From an uncultured Paracoccaceae bacterium (GTDB taxonomy: Bacteria; Pseudomonadota; Alphaproteobacteria; Rhodobacterales; Rhodobacteraceae), in the NCBI GenBank assembly GCA_934500835.1, contig CAKSTR010000010.1, positions 124,001-188,000 on the forward strand: a stretch of 64,000 nt of DNA. Reading direction: 5' to 3'. Positions 1 through 7,911 of this stretch are shown here, piece by piece; position 1 is the first letter of the stretch, and the number at the start of each line of letters is the position of its first letter. The position numbers and the translations under genes are program-made. Below the pieces are notes generated by a model that was given only the letters and a program-made list of their open reading frames with translations, had not been told where the DNA came from and made no database searches.

Positions 1-1
1 C

Positions 2-730
2 TTGGCCTATCAGGTGACTGACTCGATCCAGCCCTATGTCTCGGTCTATCGCACCAGTCGCGCACCCACCATGCAAGAGGCGTTCCTTGGCGGCACCAGT
101 GGACTTGGCCACGGCGGCGGCTTCGGGATGTATTTCGGCAACCCTGATCTGGTTCCGGAAACCTCGGCCGGGTATGAAGTCGGTGCGAACATCGCCAAGG
201 AAAACCTGTTTGCCGCCAATGACCGGCTGACCGGCCGTCTTGCCTTCTACGACCTCGACGTGAAGAACTTCATCGTTGTCGAGCAACAGGCCCCGATGGG
301 GATGAAATTCGTAAACATCGACGAAACCGTGCGCAGCCGTGGCATGGAACTGGAACTCGGCTATGAATCCGATGCCTTTTCGGCTGTTCTCGCCTGGGCA
401 CATACCGATGCCAAATATGGTGCGGGTCGTCTGCAGCCGAAAGACGCAGTCAGCGCCACGCTGGCCGGCCATTTCCTTGGCGGGGATCTGACGGTCGGAA
501 CCACGCTGACCTATAACAGCAATGGCATTGCGGCGATTGCCTTCGACACCAATACCGCCGTCGAGTCCTACAAGACCGTCGACCTGTTCGCGAGCTATGA
601 TGTCAGCGACACCTTCCGTATCGACGCCAAGATCGCAAACCTGACGGATGAACTCTACACGCCCTGGGCGGCGAGGGATAACACCGGGGTTGGCCGTTCG
701 GCCTATATCGGGGCGGAACTGCGGTTCTGA
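2..730 (+). CDS. TonB-dependent outer membrane receptor, C-terminal part (5' end outside window)
   Basis: The frame is open from the window edge, so about 242 residues of the C-terminal beta-barrel are present and the plug domain lies upstream. The stretch with SRAPTMQEAF, then GNPDLVPETSAGYEVG, is the pattern of heme/siderophore-type TonB receptors, where a conserved NP-L-PE-S strand follows a variable loop. The rest is alternating barrel strands, and the protein ends in phenylalanine (AELRF), the usual outer-membrane assembly signal. The substrate (heme, siderophore or another metal complex) cannot be decided from this part. A strong hairpin terminator follows. Family is confident; substrate is unknown. 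Confidence 0.85.
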   Translation: MAYQVTDSIQPYVSVYRTSRAPTMQEAFLGGTSGLGHGGGFGMYFGNPDLVPETSAGYEVGANIAKENLFAANDRLTGRLAFYDLDVKNFIVVEQQAPMGMKFVNIDETVRSRGMELELGYESDAFSAVLAWAHTDAKYGAGRLQPKDAVSATLAGHFLGGDLTVGTTLTYNSNGIAAIAFDTNTAVESYKTVDLFASYDVSDTFRIDAKIANLTDELYTPWAARDNTGVGRSAYIGAELRF

Positions 731-762
731 TCCGGGTGAGACTGGCTACGAAAAGATGACGC

Positions 763-794
763 GGGGCCGGATCTGATCCGGCCCCGGCTTTTTT
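763..794 (+). terminator. Rho-independent terminator after the TonB receptor gene
   Basis: An 11-base arm GGGGCCGGATC (763-773) is followed one base later by its exact complement GATCCGGCCCC (775-785), then GGC and a run of six T. It sits 32 bases after the receptor stop codon. The perfect stem plus T-run makes this the clearest terminator in the window. Confidence 0.9.
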
Positions 795-877
795 CCCCTT
801 TCACACAGCCCCGGGCTTGCTATCCCCGCCCGGTGCGCCACACTCGTGGCACCAGTATCAACGATGGGAGTACTGAA

Positions 878-1219
878 ATGGGCAAACGTGACGAACTGAT
901 CGCCAAATACGCCGACGATCTGAAGAACAAGTGCCAGGTCAACCCGGACATGGACCTGCTGACCAAGGTCACCATCGGTTGCGGTCCTTCGATCTACGAC
1001 AATGACGCCCAGACCGTGGCCGCCTCCGACAAGGAAGAGCTGGAGCGGATCAAGACCAATTTCCTGATCAAGAAGCTTGGCCTGAAAGACGGGCCGGAGC
1101 TGATGGAAGGCATCAACGCCGCTGTCGACACCTATGGCAAGTCCGAGCGCAACAAGTACCGCGCACCCTTCTATTACCTGCTGGTGAAGCATTTCGGCCG
1201 CGAAAGCGCCTACAAGTAA
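878..1219 (+). CDS. DUF2853 family protein
   Basis: A small soluble, mostly helical protein of 113 residues, rich in Lys, Glu and Asp, with no signal peptide or membrane segment. The N-terminus MGKRDELIAKYADDL and the C-terminal FYYLLVKHFGRE block match the DUF2853 family, common in alphaproteobacteria and of unknown function. The ATG at 878 is chosen over an upstream in-frame start (833) because GGGAG at 866-870 lies about seven bases before it and the family starts here. It stands alone between a terminator and an MFS gene. Confidence 0.8.
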   Translation: MGKRDELIAKYADDLKNKCQVNPDMDLLTKVTIGCGPSIYDNDAQTVAASDKEELERIKTNFLIKKLGLKDGPELMEGINAAVDTYGKSERNKYRAPFYYLLVKHFGRESAYK

Positions 1220-1292
1220 ATCGCATACCTGCCATTGAACTTTCCCGGACGGGCGGCCAAAGTGCCGCCCGTTCGCATGTCCGCAGGCAGCC

Positions 1293-2489
1293 ATGACCGC
1301 TTCTCCGCAACGCAACGCGCCCTCTCCCGACACGACAGTGGTTCCGGTGATCTTCGGCGTTGCGCTGGGCCATTTCCTGAACGATCTGATGCAGTCGCTG
1401 ATCCCGGCAGCCTATCCGCTGCTGAAGGACAACCTGGTGCTGAGCTTCACCCAGATCGGGCTGATCACCTTCGTCTTTCAGGGCACGGCCTCCATCCTGC
1501 AGCCGCTGGTCGGGCTTTACACCGACAAGCGGCCGCTGCCCTTCGCCATGGCGGGGGGTATGGCCTCGACCGGGGGTGGGTTGATCCTGCTGGCCCATGC
1601 AACCAGCTTTGCCATGGTCCTTTTCTCGGTGGCCTTCATCGGCCTCGGCTCGGCGATCTTCCACCCCGAGGCGTCCCGGATTGCCCGGCTTGCCGCCGGC
1701 ATGCGCCCCGGCTTCGCGCAATCGCTGTTCCAGGTCGGCGGCAACGCGGGGTCGGCACTTGGTCCCCTAGCCGCCGCCTTCATCGTGCTGGAGCGGGGGC
1801 AGGTCTCGATCGAGTGGTTCGCGGCCGTGGCGCTGGCGGCCATGGCAGTCCTTTTCGCCGTCGGCCGCTGGTATCAGGCCGTGGGCGCTGGCCGGGCCGC
1901 CCACCGCAAGGCGCGTGCGGCCGCCGCCGCCCCCGCCCCGCATATCGTCAAGCGCGGCATGGCGATCCTGATCCTGTTGATGGTATCGAAGTTCGTCTAT
2001 TCGGTCAGCTTCTCCAGCTACTATACCTTCTACCTGATCGAGCGTTTCGCCTTGACCAAGGCCGAGGCAAACCTTTGCCTCTTCATCTTCCTGGCCGCCG
2101 TGGCTGCCGGCACCATCATAGGCGGCCCGATCGGCGACCGCATCGGCCGCCGTCGCGTCATCATGTGGTCGATTCTGGGCATCCTGCCGTTGACCCTGGC
2201 CCTGCCATGGCTGCCGCTTTACGCCAATGTCATCGTGGCTGCGCTGGCCGGGCTGATGCTGGCCTCGGCCTTCCCGGCCATGGTGGTCTATGCGCAGGAT
2301 CTGATGCCCAGGCACACCGGCATGGTGGCGGGGCTGCTGTTTGGCCTGGCCTTCGGCATTGCGGCCTTTGGCGCGGCCCTTCTTGGCGTGCTTGCCGACC
2401 ACTGGGGTATCGTGGCCGTCTACAAGGTTTGCGCCTTTCTGCCAGCCATCGGCCTTGCGGCCTTCTTCCTGCCCGACGCAAGACACTGA
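1293..2489 (+). CDS. MFS transporter, fosmidomycin-resistance (Fsr) type
   Basis: A 398-residue inner-membrane protein with about twelve predicted transmembrane helices and a cytoplasmic loop near the middle (around residues 195-215). The N-terminal GHFLNDLMQSLIPAAYPLLK and the motif GSAIFHPEASR in the first half are typical of the Fsr branch of the major facilitator superfamily, proton-driven drug exporters first found through fosmidomycin resistance. GDRIGRR (around residue 285) is a second-half loop motif of the superfamily. Neighbours give no substrate clue. Family call is confident; an actual role in drug resistance is only inferred. Confidence 0.85.
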   Translation: MTASPQRNAPSPDTTVVPVIFGVALGHFLNDLMQSLIPAAYPLLKDNLVLSFTQIGLITFVFQGTASILQPLVGLYTDKRPLPFAMAGGMASTGGGLILLAHATSFAMVLFSVAFIGLGSAIFHPEASRIARLAAGMRPGFAQSLFQVGGNAGSALGPLAAAFIVLERGQVSIEWFAAVALAAMAVLFAVGRWYQAVGAGRAAHRKARAAAAAPAPHIVKRGMAILILLMVSKFVYSVSFSSYYTFYLIERFALTKAEANLCLFIFLAAVAAGTIIGGPIGDRIGRRRVIMWSILGILPLTLALPWLPLYANVIVAALAGLMLASAFPAMVVYAQDLMPRHTGMVAGLLFGLAFGIAAFGAALLGVLADHWGIVAVYKVCAFLPAIGLAAFFLPDARH

Positions 2490-2682
2490 CCGCATTCGCC
2501 TAAAATCCCCGGCACTTGGCCTTTGCCTTGCCGGGGCGATTCCCGGTATCACGATACCGACGCAGGGCAGAACCGCCCGGAACCCTTTTCAGAACACATG
2601 CAGTGCTTGGGGGCATGTGGGGTGGATGGAGGGTTCCGTAGGGGTGCGGGGCCCTCCATTTCGTTTCCAGCTACACGATGGC

Positions 2683-2712
2683 GCGCCTGCCCGCTCAGCG
2701 CCTGCCCGCTCA
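2683..2712. repeat. Perfect 15-bp tandem duplication
   Basis: The unit GCGCCTGCCCGCTCA occurs twice in direct succession (2683-2697 and 2698-2712) with no mismatch, in non-coding DNA just beyond the DUF1344 terminator. It looks like a recent slippage duplication. No function is suggested. Confidence 0.8.
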
Positions 2713-2716
2713 AATG

Positions 2717-2740
2717 AAAACGGGGGCCCGAAGACCCCCG
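2717..2740 (-). terminator. Rho-independent terminator of the DUF1344 gene
   Basis: Read on the minus strand, a six-base stem CGGGGG / CCCCCG with an eight-base loop is followed by TTTTC. It lies about 20 bases after the DUF1344 stop codon, the expected place for its terminator. Confidence 0.75.
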
Positions 2741-2761
2741 TCCGCCGTTTTCTGGCCAGCG

Positions 2762-3025
2762 TCACTTCGCCGGCGCGATCGACACGATCTCATGGGCGGT
2801 GCCGTCCATCTCCCAGATCAGCGAAACCCTGTCGCCCACCTTGAAGGCATCCAGTTTCACGTCCTTGGAATGCTCGGTCAGCATGTAGGTGGTACCGTCC
2901 TCCAGCGTCACCGACACATCGGGCACCATTTCCTTGATGGTGCTGACGGTCGTGGTCGCGGCATAAGCGGCAGAGGTCATCATCGCGCCAACAAGGGCGA
3001 GGGCAGTCAGGATACGGGTTTTCAT
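2762..3025 (-). CDS. Small secreted DUF1344 protein
   Basis: An 87-residue protein with a clear Sec signal peptide (MKTRILTALALVGAMM, cleavage expected after SAAYA near residue 22). The mature part of about 65 residues is a small beta domain with the run VSVTLEDGTTYML and a later KVGDRVSLIWEMDG, matching DUF1344, a periplasmic domain common in rhizobia and Rhodobacteraceae with no established function. It is a single gene with its own terminator. The GDRVSLIW segment resembles small beta-barrel folds, but that is an impression rather than a family assignment. Confidence 0.8.
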   Translation of the reverse strand: MKTRILTALALVGAMMTSAAYAATTTVSTIKEMVPDVSVTLEDGTTYMLTEHSKDVKLDAFKVGDRVSLIWEMDGTAHEIVSIAPAK

Positions 3026-3073
3026 CGTAAATCACCAAGGCTGGCGGGGCAGGCCCGGCTGGGGCATTTGCGT

Positions 3074-3115
3074 CCCGCTGAAAGCGCGGCACTCTGGAAA
3101 CGTCGTGTCAGCGGG
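3074..3115. repeat. Inverted repeat upstream of the DUF1344 gene
   Basis: CCCGCTGA (3074-3081) and its exact complement TCAGCGGG (3108-3115) are separated by 26 bases, about 50-90 bases upstream of the DUF1344 start. It could be an operator or a leader hairpin, or chance in GC-rich DNA. Confidence 0.3.
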
Positions 3116-3253
3116 GCCCTTCAACCGAACCGCTCGGCGCTTCCCGTCCGTGCAGGATGGAAGCTAGACCTGTGCCCGAGTCGGCGATAGCCCCCCTCAC
3201 ATTCCATTGAAAACCCGCGACGCGCCGTGCTTCACGCCGCCGTTAGCGGTCCG

Positions 3254-3667
3254 TCAAAGTCCGCCCATCCGGCACACAATCTCCCATTCCGCCGCCGTCA
3301 CCGGCTGCACCGAAAGGCGGGAGTTGTTGACCAGCACCATCTTCTCCAGCCCCGGCGCAACCTTGCAATCCTCCAGCGTGACAGCACGCGGAAGCGGCTT
3401 GACCGCCTTGATCCAGACGCAATCCCAGCGGGGATCGTCCGTGGTGCTGTCGGGGGCGCTTTCGCGGCAGACCTCGACGATCCCGACAATCTCTTTGCCG
3501 ATGTTGGAGTGGTAGAAGAACCCCAGATCCCCGATCTTCATCGCCCGCATGTTGTTGCGGGCCTGATAGTTGCGCACGCCGTGCCATTCCTCGCCCTGAT
3601 CGCCCTTGGCGACCTGATCGTCCCAGCCCCATGTGTCGGGCTCGGACTTGAACAGCCAATGGTTCAT
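3254..3667 (-). CDS. EVE domain protein (modified-base or RNA-binding fold)
   Basis: A 137-residue protein consisting of one EVE domain, a PUA-like fold that binds modified bases or RNA. MNHWLFKSEPDTWGWDDQ at the N-terminus and EWHGVRNYQARNNMRAMKIGD (about residues 28-48) are the family hallmarks, followed by GFFYHSN and the GIVEVCRES strand. The ATG at 3667 is chosen because it overlaps the upstream YciI stop codon by four bases (ATGA) and begins the conserved N-terminus. It is the last gene of the tsaD-gpsA-YciI-EVE operon, an order conserved in many alphaproteobacteria. Exact ligand unknown. Confidence 0.88.
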   Translation of the reverse strand: MNHWLFKSEPDTWGWDDQVAKGDQGEEWHGVRNYQARNNMRAMKIGDLGFFYHSNIGKEIVGIVEVCRESAPDSTTDDPRWDCVWIKAVKPLPRAVTLEDCKVAPGLEKMVLVNNSRLSVQPVTAAEWEIVCRMGGL

Positions 3668-3936
3668 CCGACCACCTTCTTCCACTCGCGGATATCGACG
3701 CTCTGGAAAAGGCCCGCCTTGGCGTAGGGGTCGGCTGCCGCCCAGTCCTTTGCAGCCTGCAGACTGGCCACCTCCAGCACCACAAGGCTGCCGCACATCT
3801 CTCCGGTTTCCGACAGGAAGGGGCCGGCCATTTCGACCACGCCGGAAGCCGCAATATGCGCCAGATGCGCGTCACGGTTGGCCTTGCGGATCTCAAGGCT
3901 GGCCGGCTTGTCGATACAGATCAGCGCAACGCGCAT
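3664..3936 (-). CDS. YciI family protein
   Basis: A 90-residue ferredoxin-like (dimeric alpha-beta barrel) protein. The pattern of an early strand MRVALICIDKP, a His in RDAHLAHIA (about residue 23), GPFLSETGEMCGSLVVLE and a closing DPYAKAGLFQSVDIREW is that of YciI-like proteins. The conserved His and Asp (DPYAKAGL) are the residues proposed to be catalytic in this family. The cellular reaction is not known. It overlaps the EVE gene by four bases and follows gpsA by three, so it is translated as part of that operon. Confidence 0.88.
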   Translation of the reverse strand: MRVALICIDKPASLEIRKANRDAHLAHIAASGVVEMAGPFLSETGEMCGSLVVLEVASLQAAKDWAAADPYAKAGLFQSVDIREWKKVVG

Positions 3937-3939
3937 GGT

Positions 3940-4887
3940 TCACTCCTGTTCCTGTTTCAGGGGGCGCGACATCAACTGTCGCACTGCCTCGGCCACCCCG
4001 ATCTCATCCGCGACCAGCCGGGCCACCATGGCCGCGACCGGCATCTCGATCCCCAGCCGCGCGGCCAGCTTCACCGTTGCCTTGGCCGTCGCCACGCCTT
4101 CGACCGTGGCCTGCGCCGCCGGTTTGCCAGCACCAAGTGCTGCCCCATGCGCGAAGTTGCGCGACTGCGCCGAGGTGCAGGTCAGGATAAGGTCGCCCAG
4201 ACCGGACAGGCCCGCAAGGGTTTCGGACTTCGCGCCAAGAGCCAGCGCCAGCCGCAGCATTTCGGCATGGCCCCGCGTGATCAGGGCCGCCCGCGCGCTG
4301 TCGCCAAGGCCCGCCCCGGCCACGACACCCGCCGCAATGGCGATCACGTTCTTCAGGGCACCGCCAAGCTCGGCCCCAACCACGTCGTCAGTGCGGTAAA
4401 GGCGCAAGGTCGGCGTGGACAGGGCGGCCTGCATCGTTTCGGCCCGATCGCCCGCGCAGGCCAGCGTCAGCGCCGTGGGCAGGCCGCGGGCAATATCGGC
4501 GGCAAAGCTTGGGCCGGTCAGGATGCCCAGCTGGCCTGTGGCCCCGGCCTCGGCCATTACTTCGGCCGGCCCTTTCAGCGTGGTCAGGTCGATGCCCTTG
4601 CAGCAGGCCACAAGATCAAGGGCCAAAAGCGGCCGGCCGGCATCCGACAGGAAACCGCGCAACTGTTGCATCGGCAGCGCCAGAAGGATGACCGATGACG
4701 GCGCAAGATCGGTCAGGGCGCCGACAACCTCGACCCCATCGGGAAGGGTCATTCCGGGCAGGCGCGGGCTTTGCCGATTGGCCCGCAGCGCATCGTCGCG
4801 GCCCCAAAGCGCCACCTGCCGCCCGCCCGAGGCCAGGGCGATGGCAAGCGCAGTCCCGAACGCTCCGGCGCCGGCGATGCCGATCAT
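3940..4887 (-). CDS. gpsA: NAD(P)-dependent glycerol-3-phosphate dehydrogenase
   Basis: GpsA reduces dihydroxyacetone phosphate to sn-glycerol 3-phosphate, the backbone for membrane phospholipids, in the cytoplasm. The 315-residue protein opens with the Rossmann dinucleotide motif [10 protein letters not shown] (residues 5-14), has the conserved [13 protein letters not shown] stretch with the active-site lysine, and [13 protein letters not shown] near residue 235. The start at 4887 is set by the Rossmann N-terminus and a four-base overlap with the tsaD stop codon. Length is normal for the family. Confidence 0.95.
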   Translation of the reverse strand: MIGIAGAGAFGTALAIALASGGRQVALWGRDDALRANRQSPRLPGMTLPDGVEVVGALTDLAPSSVILLALPMQQLRGFLSDAGRPLLALDLVACCKGIDLTTLKGPAEVMAEAGATGQLGILTGPSFAADIARGLPTALTLACAGDRAETMQAALSTPTLRLYRTDDVVGAELGGALKNVIAIAAGVVAGAGLGDSARAALITRGHAEMLRLALALGAKSETLAGLSGLGDLILTCTSAQSRNFAHGAALGAGKPAAQATVEGVATAKATVKLAARLGIEMPVAAMVARLVADEIGVAEAVRQLMSRPLKQEQE

Positions 4888-5963
4888 GCTTTCGCCCCCC
4901 TTTTCCCCGATCCGATCACCGGGGCCGCCGATTCGTCCAGCGGCCAGCGCGATCGTGCCGCAAGATCGGCGCCATCGCGGTGCCCGAGGCGGAACCGCTC
5001 GATCCCGGCCCAGGCAATCATCGCCGCATTGTCGGTGCAAAGCGCCAGCGGGGGGGCGATGAAACGGGTGCCGGTCGCGGCACAAACAGTCTCTAATCCT
5101 GCCCGAATGGTCTTGTTGGCGGCCACGCCCCCTGCCACCGCGATGACCGGGGCCGGAAAGATCGCCAGCGCACGCCGGGTCTTTTCGGCCAGCACATCCG
5201 CGACCGCCGCCTGAAAGCCGGCGCAAAGATCGCGGCGGTCCTGAACCGTCAGCCCGCCCTGCGCGGCAACAAGCCCGTCGCGCGCGCGCAGCACGGCGGT
5301 CTTGAGGCCCGAGAACGACAGATCGCAGCCCGGGCGGTCCAGAAGCGGCCGGGGAAAGGCGAACCGCCGCGCATCACCCTGCGTCGCCTCGGTCTCGACA
5401 TGCGGGCCGCCGGGCTGCGGCAGGCCAAGCAGCTTGGCGATCTTGTCGAACGCCTCACCGGGTGCGTCGTCGATGGTGCTGCCAAGGCGGCGGAACCTGT
5501 CCGGCCCCTCGATCGCAAGAAACTGGCAATGCCCGCCCGAGACCAGCAGCATCAGATAGGGAAACCCCAGCCCGTCCGTCAGCCGCGGGGTCAGGGCATG
5601 GCCGGCAAGATGGTTGACGCCGACCATGGGCAGGCCGGTTGCGGCGCAAAGCGCCTTGGCCGTCATCAGCCCCGACAGCACGCCCCCGATCAGCCCCGGC
5701 CCCGCCGTGACGGCGATTCCGTCCAGATCGCCAAGGCTGACTCCGGCTTGCGACAGGGCCTGCGCGATGCAGTGATCCAACCGCTCCACATGGGCGCGGG
5801 CGGCGATTTCAGGCACTACACCGCCAAAATCGGCATGAAGCGCCGTTTGCCCCTGCACCACGGACGACCGGATCTCGCCACCCTTTGCACCGGCACGCAC
5901 GACGGCGGCGGCGGTGTCGTCGCAGCTGGACTCGATGCCAAGGAAGGTCAGCGGACGGGTCAT
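4884..5963 (-). CDS. tsaD: tRNA N6-threonylcarbamoyladenosine transferase TsaD (Kae1/Gcp/YgjD)
   Basis: TsaD transfers the threonylcarbamoyl group to A37 of tRNAs that read ANN codons, working with TsaB and TsaE. The 359-residue protein starts [16 protein letters not shown], carries the metal-binding [11 protein letters not shown] pair of histidines (about residues 110-114) and the ASKHA-fold nucleotide motifs [10 protein letters not shown] and [17 protein letters not shown]. The ATG at 5963 was preferred to an in-frame start at 6002 because the conserved N-terminus follows directly. It leads the operon tsaD-gpsA-YciI-EVE and is divergent from hemD, as in many alphaproteobacteria. Confidence 0.95.
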   Translation of the reverse strand: MTRPLTFLGIESSCDDTAAAVVRAGAKGGEIRSSVVQGQTALHADFGGVVPEIAARAHVERLDHCIAQALSQAGVSLGDLDGIAVTAGPGLIGGVLSGLMTAKALCAATGLPMVGVNHLAGHALTPRLTDGLGFPYLMLLVSGGHCQFLAIEGPDRFRRLGSTIDDAPGEAFDKIAKLLGLPQPGGPHVETEATQGDARRFAFPRPLLDRPGCDLSFSGLKTAVLRARDGLVAAQGGLTVQDRRDLCAGFQAAVADVLAEKTRRALAIFPAPVIAVAGGVAANKTIRAGLETVCAATGTRFIAPPLALCTDNAAMIAWAGIERFRLGHRDGADLAARSRWPLDESAAPVIGSGKRGAKA

Positions 5964-6027
5964 GGTTCCGGCTTGTGATCGGGTGTCTGCCGCAGGTAAC
6001 ATCCGCCCGCCCGTCGCACAATCCTTC

Positions 6028-6040
6028 GGAGGACAGCCTG
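6028..6040 (+). promoter_or_regulatory. Shine-Dalgarno and CTG start of hemD
   Basis: GGAGG at 6028-6032 is followed five bases later by CTG at 6038-6040, the first codon of the conserved HemD N-terminus ([12 protein letters not shown]). No ATG or GTG lies at the proper place; the nearest in-frame GTG is at 5975, 63 bases upstream and without a comparable ribosome site. The arrangement argues for a rare CTG start. Confidence 0.5.
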
Positions 6041-6745
6041 ACCCCCCCCGCCATCCCCGTCCTGATCACCCGCCCCCAGCCTCAGGCCGGGCGGCTGGCC
6101 GATGCCTTGCGGCATCAGGGTGCGCAGGTGGTTGTGTCGCCGCTGATGCGGGCGGTGTTCCCGCCGGTCGACCTACCGCCCGGCCGGTTCCGGGCGATCA
6201 TCCTGACCTCGGAAGCGGGGGCGATGGCTGCGGCGCCGCTTTGCGCCGATCTGCCCGCCCCCGCCTTTTGTGTGGGCGAACGCACGGCCGAAGTGGCCCG
6301 CGCCGGTGGCTTCGATGCGCGGTCTCTGGGGGCGACGGCGGCCGAGATGCTGCCCGCGCTGGCCACGCAAACCGGGCCGTTCCTGTATCTGCGCGGCCGC
6401 GAGGCCTCGGTCGATGTTGCGGCGGCGCTAAGGGCGCGGGGCGAGGTGGCGGAAAGCGCCGTCGTCTATGCGCAGGAGCCTGCCCCCCTGACGGATGAGG
6501 CGCGGGCCCTGTTGCAGACACCGGGGCCCGTTGTGCTGCCGCTTTACTCGGCCCGGTCGGCCCGGCTGTTTCTGGCCGCCTGCCCGGCGGATCTGCAGGC
6601 GGATCTGCGGATCATCGCCATTGCCGCCCCGGTTCTGGAGACGCTTCCCCAGGCGCTGCGGGCTGGCGCGGCGCTTGCCGAACGTCCCGATGGCCCGGCG
6701 ATGCAGGCGGCGATCCTGCACCGCATTCGGGCCCTCCTGCCTTGA
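6038..6745 (+). CDS. hemD: Uroporphyrinogen-III synthase
   Basis: HemD cyclises hydroxymethylbilane, inverting ring D, to give uroporphyrinogen III for heme, siroheme and cobalamin. The 235-residue protein begins [17 protein letters not shown] and has the two-lobed pattern of the family: [12 protein letters not shown] and [15 protein letters not shown] in one lobe, [21 protein letters not shown] and [13 protein letters not shown] in the other. HemD sequences diverge strongly, so context counts: it is back to back with tsaD and followed by the Mic60-like and hemY genes, the classical alphaproteobacterial order. The start is probably CTG at 6038 (GTG 5975 is the alternative). Confidence 0.88.
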   Translation: MTPPAIPVLITRPQPQAGRLADALRHQGAQVVVSPLMRAVFPPVDLPPGRFRAIILTSEAGAMAAAPLCADLPAPAFCVGERTAEVARAGGFDARSLGATAAEMLPALATQTGPFLYLRGREASVDVAAALRARGEVAESAVVYAQEPAPLTDEARALLQTPGPVVLPLYSARSARLFLAACPADLQADLRIIAIAAPVLETLPQALRAGAALAERPDGPAMQAAILHRIRALLP

Positions 6746-6807
6746 AGCGGTGCGGGTAGGATGGTTAGGTGAGGCGGATGCCACGCTGACCGAAGGGAGT
6801 CCCGCCG

Positions 6808-7908
6808 ATGTCGGACCGGACGCCGGACAAGGATCACGAACCCGAGGAAGACCGTGCCGAGGCCGTCGCGCCGCTGGTGCTGGACGAATCCGAACGGATA
6901 GCGGACACCGCCGCGCCCCCACCGGCCAGACGCCGCGGTGCGGGATCGGCAGTGCTTGCAGTGCTGCTTCTGGGTGCGGGCGCCACGGCCCTGGCATGGT
7001 TCGATCCCTTGGGTTGGCGCGGTCCGGGCCAGGCGCAGGATCAGATCGCAGCCCTGACCGCCCGGCTTGAGGCTTCGGATACCGCCGCCAAGGCGCTTGA
7101 GACCCGGCTGGCCCGGCTGGAATCCGCCCCGCCTGCGGTCTCGCCCGATTCGCTGGCCGCGCTGGAGCAGTCCGTGCACGAGACGCAGGCCGCCCTGACG
7201 GCCCTGCAGCAGGCCCCCGGCGTTGGCGAAGACGTCTCGGCGGCCCAGATCGCCGCTTTGGCACAGACGGTGGAGCAGCTGAAACAGCAGGTCGCGGCCT
7301 TGCCTGCCACGGCAGGTTCCACCGAAGGCATCAAGGCGGCAGTGGACGCCGCCATGGACGAACGCGCCGCCCAGCAAGAGGCCGAGGCCAGCGCGACGGT
7401 CGAGGCAGCGCAGAAGAAGGTGGCCCGGATCGAGGCCGTCCAGTCCCTGCGCGCGGCTGCGCAATCCGGCGCGCCCTATGCCGATCTTCTGCCCGCGCTT
7501 GGCGATCTGCCGCTGGACCCTGTGCTGCGCGACGCTGCCGCATCGGGCCTTGTCACCCGTCAGGCGCTGGTCGACGGCTTCCCCGATGCCGCACGCAAGG
7601 CCCTGGACGCCTCGCTTCGCGCGACGGGGGGCGAGGGGATGGGGGACCGGCTTTACACCTTCCTGCGCATCCAGACCGGCGCGCGTTCGCTGGAACCGCA
7701 AGAGGGCAGCGATCCCGATGCGGTGCTGTCGCGGGCCGAGGCTGCGGTGCAATCCGGCGATGTTGCCGGGGCGCTTGACGAATTGGCGGCTCTGCCGGCC
7801 GAAGGGCAGGCCGAGATGAAGGAATGGATGGCGCAGGCGCAGGGCTGGCTTGCGGCCGACAAGGCGTTGAATGATCTTGCGGCTGCGGCCGGCGTGCAGG
7901 GGGGCTGA
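6808..7908 (+). CDS. Mitofilin/Mic60-like inner membrane protein
   Basis: A 366-residue membrane-anchored protein. An acidic, Pro-rich cytoplasmic N-terminus (1-48) precedes one transmembrane helix (AGSAVLAVLLLGAGATALAW, about 50-69), then a long coiled coil (about 80-215, with Q/E/K heptads and many Ala) and a C-terminal helical domain (about 225-345) with LRAAAQSGAPYADLLPAL and LDELAALPAEGQ. This is the alphaproteobacterial relative of mitochondrial Mic60, linked in purple bacteria to shaping intracytoplasmic membranes and crista-like folds. It sits between hemD and hemY, where this family is usually found. The membrane-shaping role is inferred from the family. Confidence 0.85.
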   Translation: MSDRTPDKDHEPEEDRAEAVAPLVLDESERIADTAAPPPARRRGAGSAVLAVLLLGAGATALAWFDPLGWRGPGQAQDQIAALTARLEASDTAAKALETRLARLESAPPAVSPDSLAALEQSVHETQAALTALQQAPGVGEDVSAAQIAALAQTVEQLKQQVAALPATAGSTEGIKAAVDAAMDERAAQQEAEASATVEAAQKKVARIEAVQSLRAAAQSGAPYADLLPALGDLPLDPVLRDAAASGLVTRQALVDGFPDAARKALDASLRATGGEGMGDRLYTFLRIQTGARSLEPQEGSDPDAVLSRAEAAVQSGDVAGALDELAALPAEGQAEMKEWMAQAQGWLAADKALNDLAAAAGVQGG

Positions 7909-7911
7909 CGA

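Larger units (their letters stand above)
2490..2761. other. Intergenic stretch between the MFS and DUF1344 genes, no gene seen
   Basis: Convergent intergenic DNA of 272 bases. It holds a hairpin with arms CCCCGGC and GCCGGGG just after the MFS gene (possible weak terminator, no T-run), a palindrome CGGTATC-AC-GATACCG at 2544-2559, an inverted repeat ATGGAGGG (2626-2633) / CCCTCCAT (2652-2659), a perfect 15-base tandem duplication (2683-2712) and the terminator for the minus-strand DUF1344 gene. No open frame with family character was found. Confidence 0.6.
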
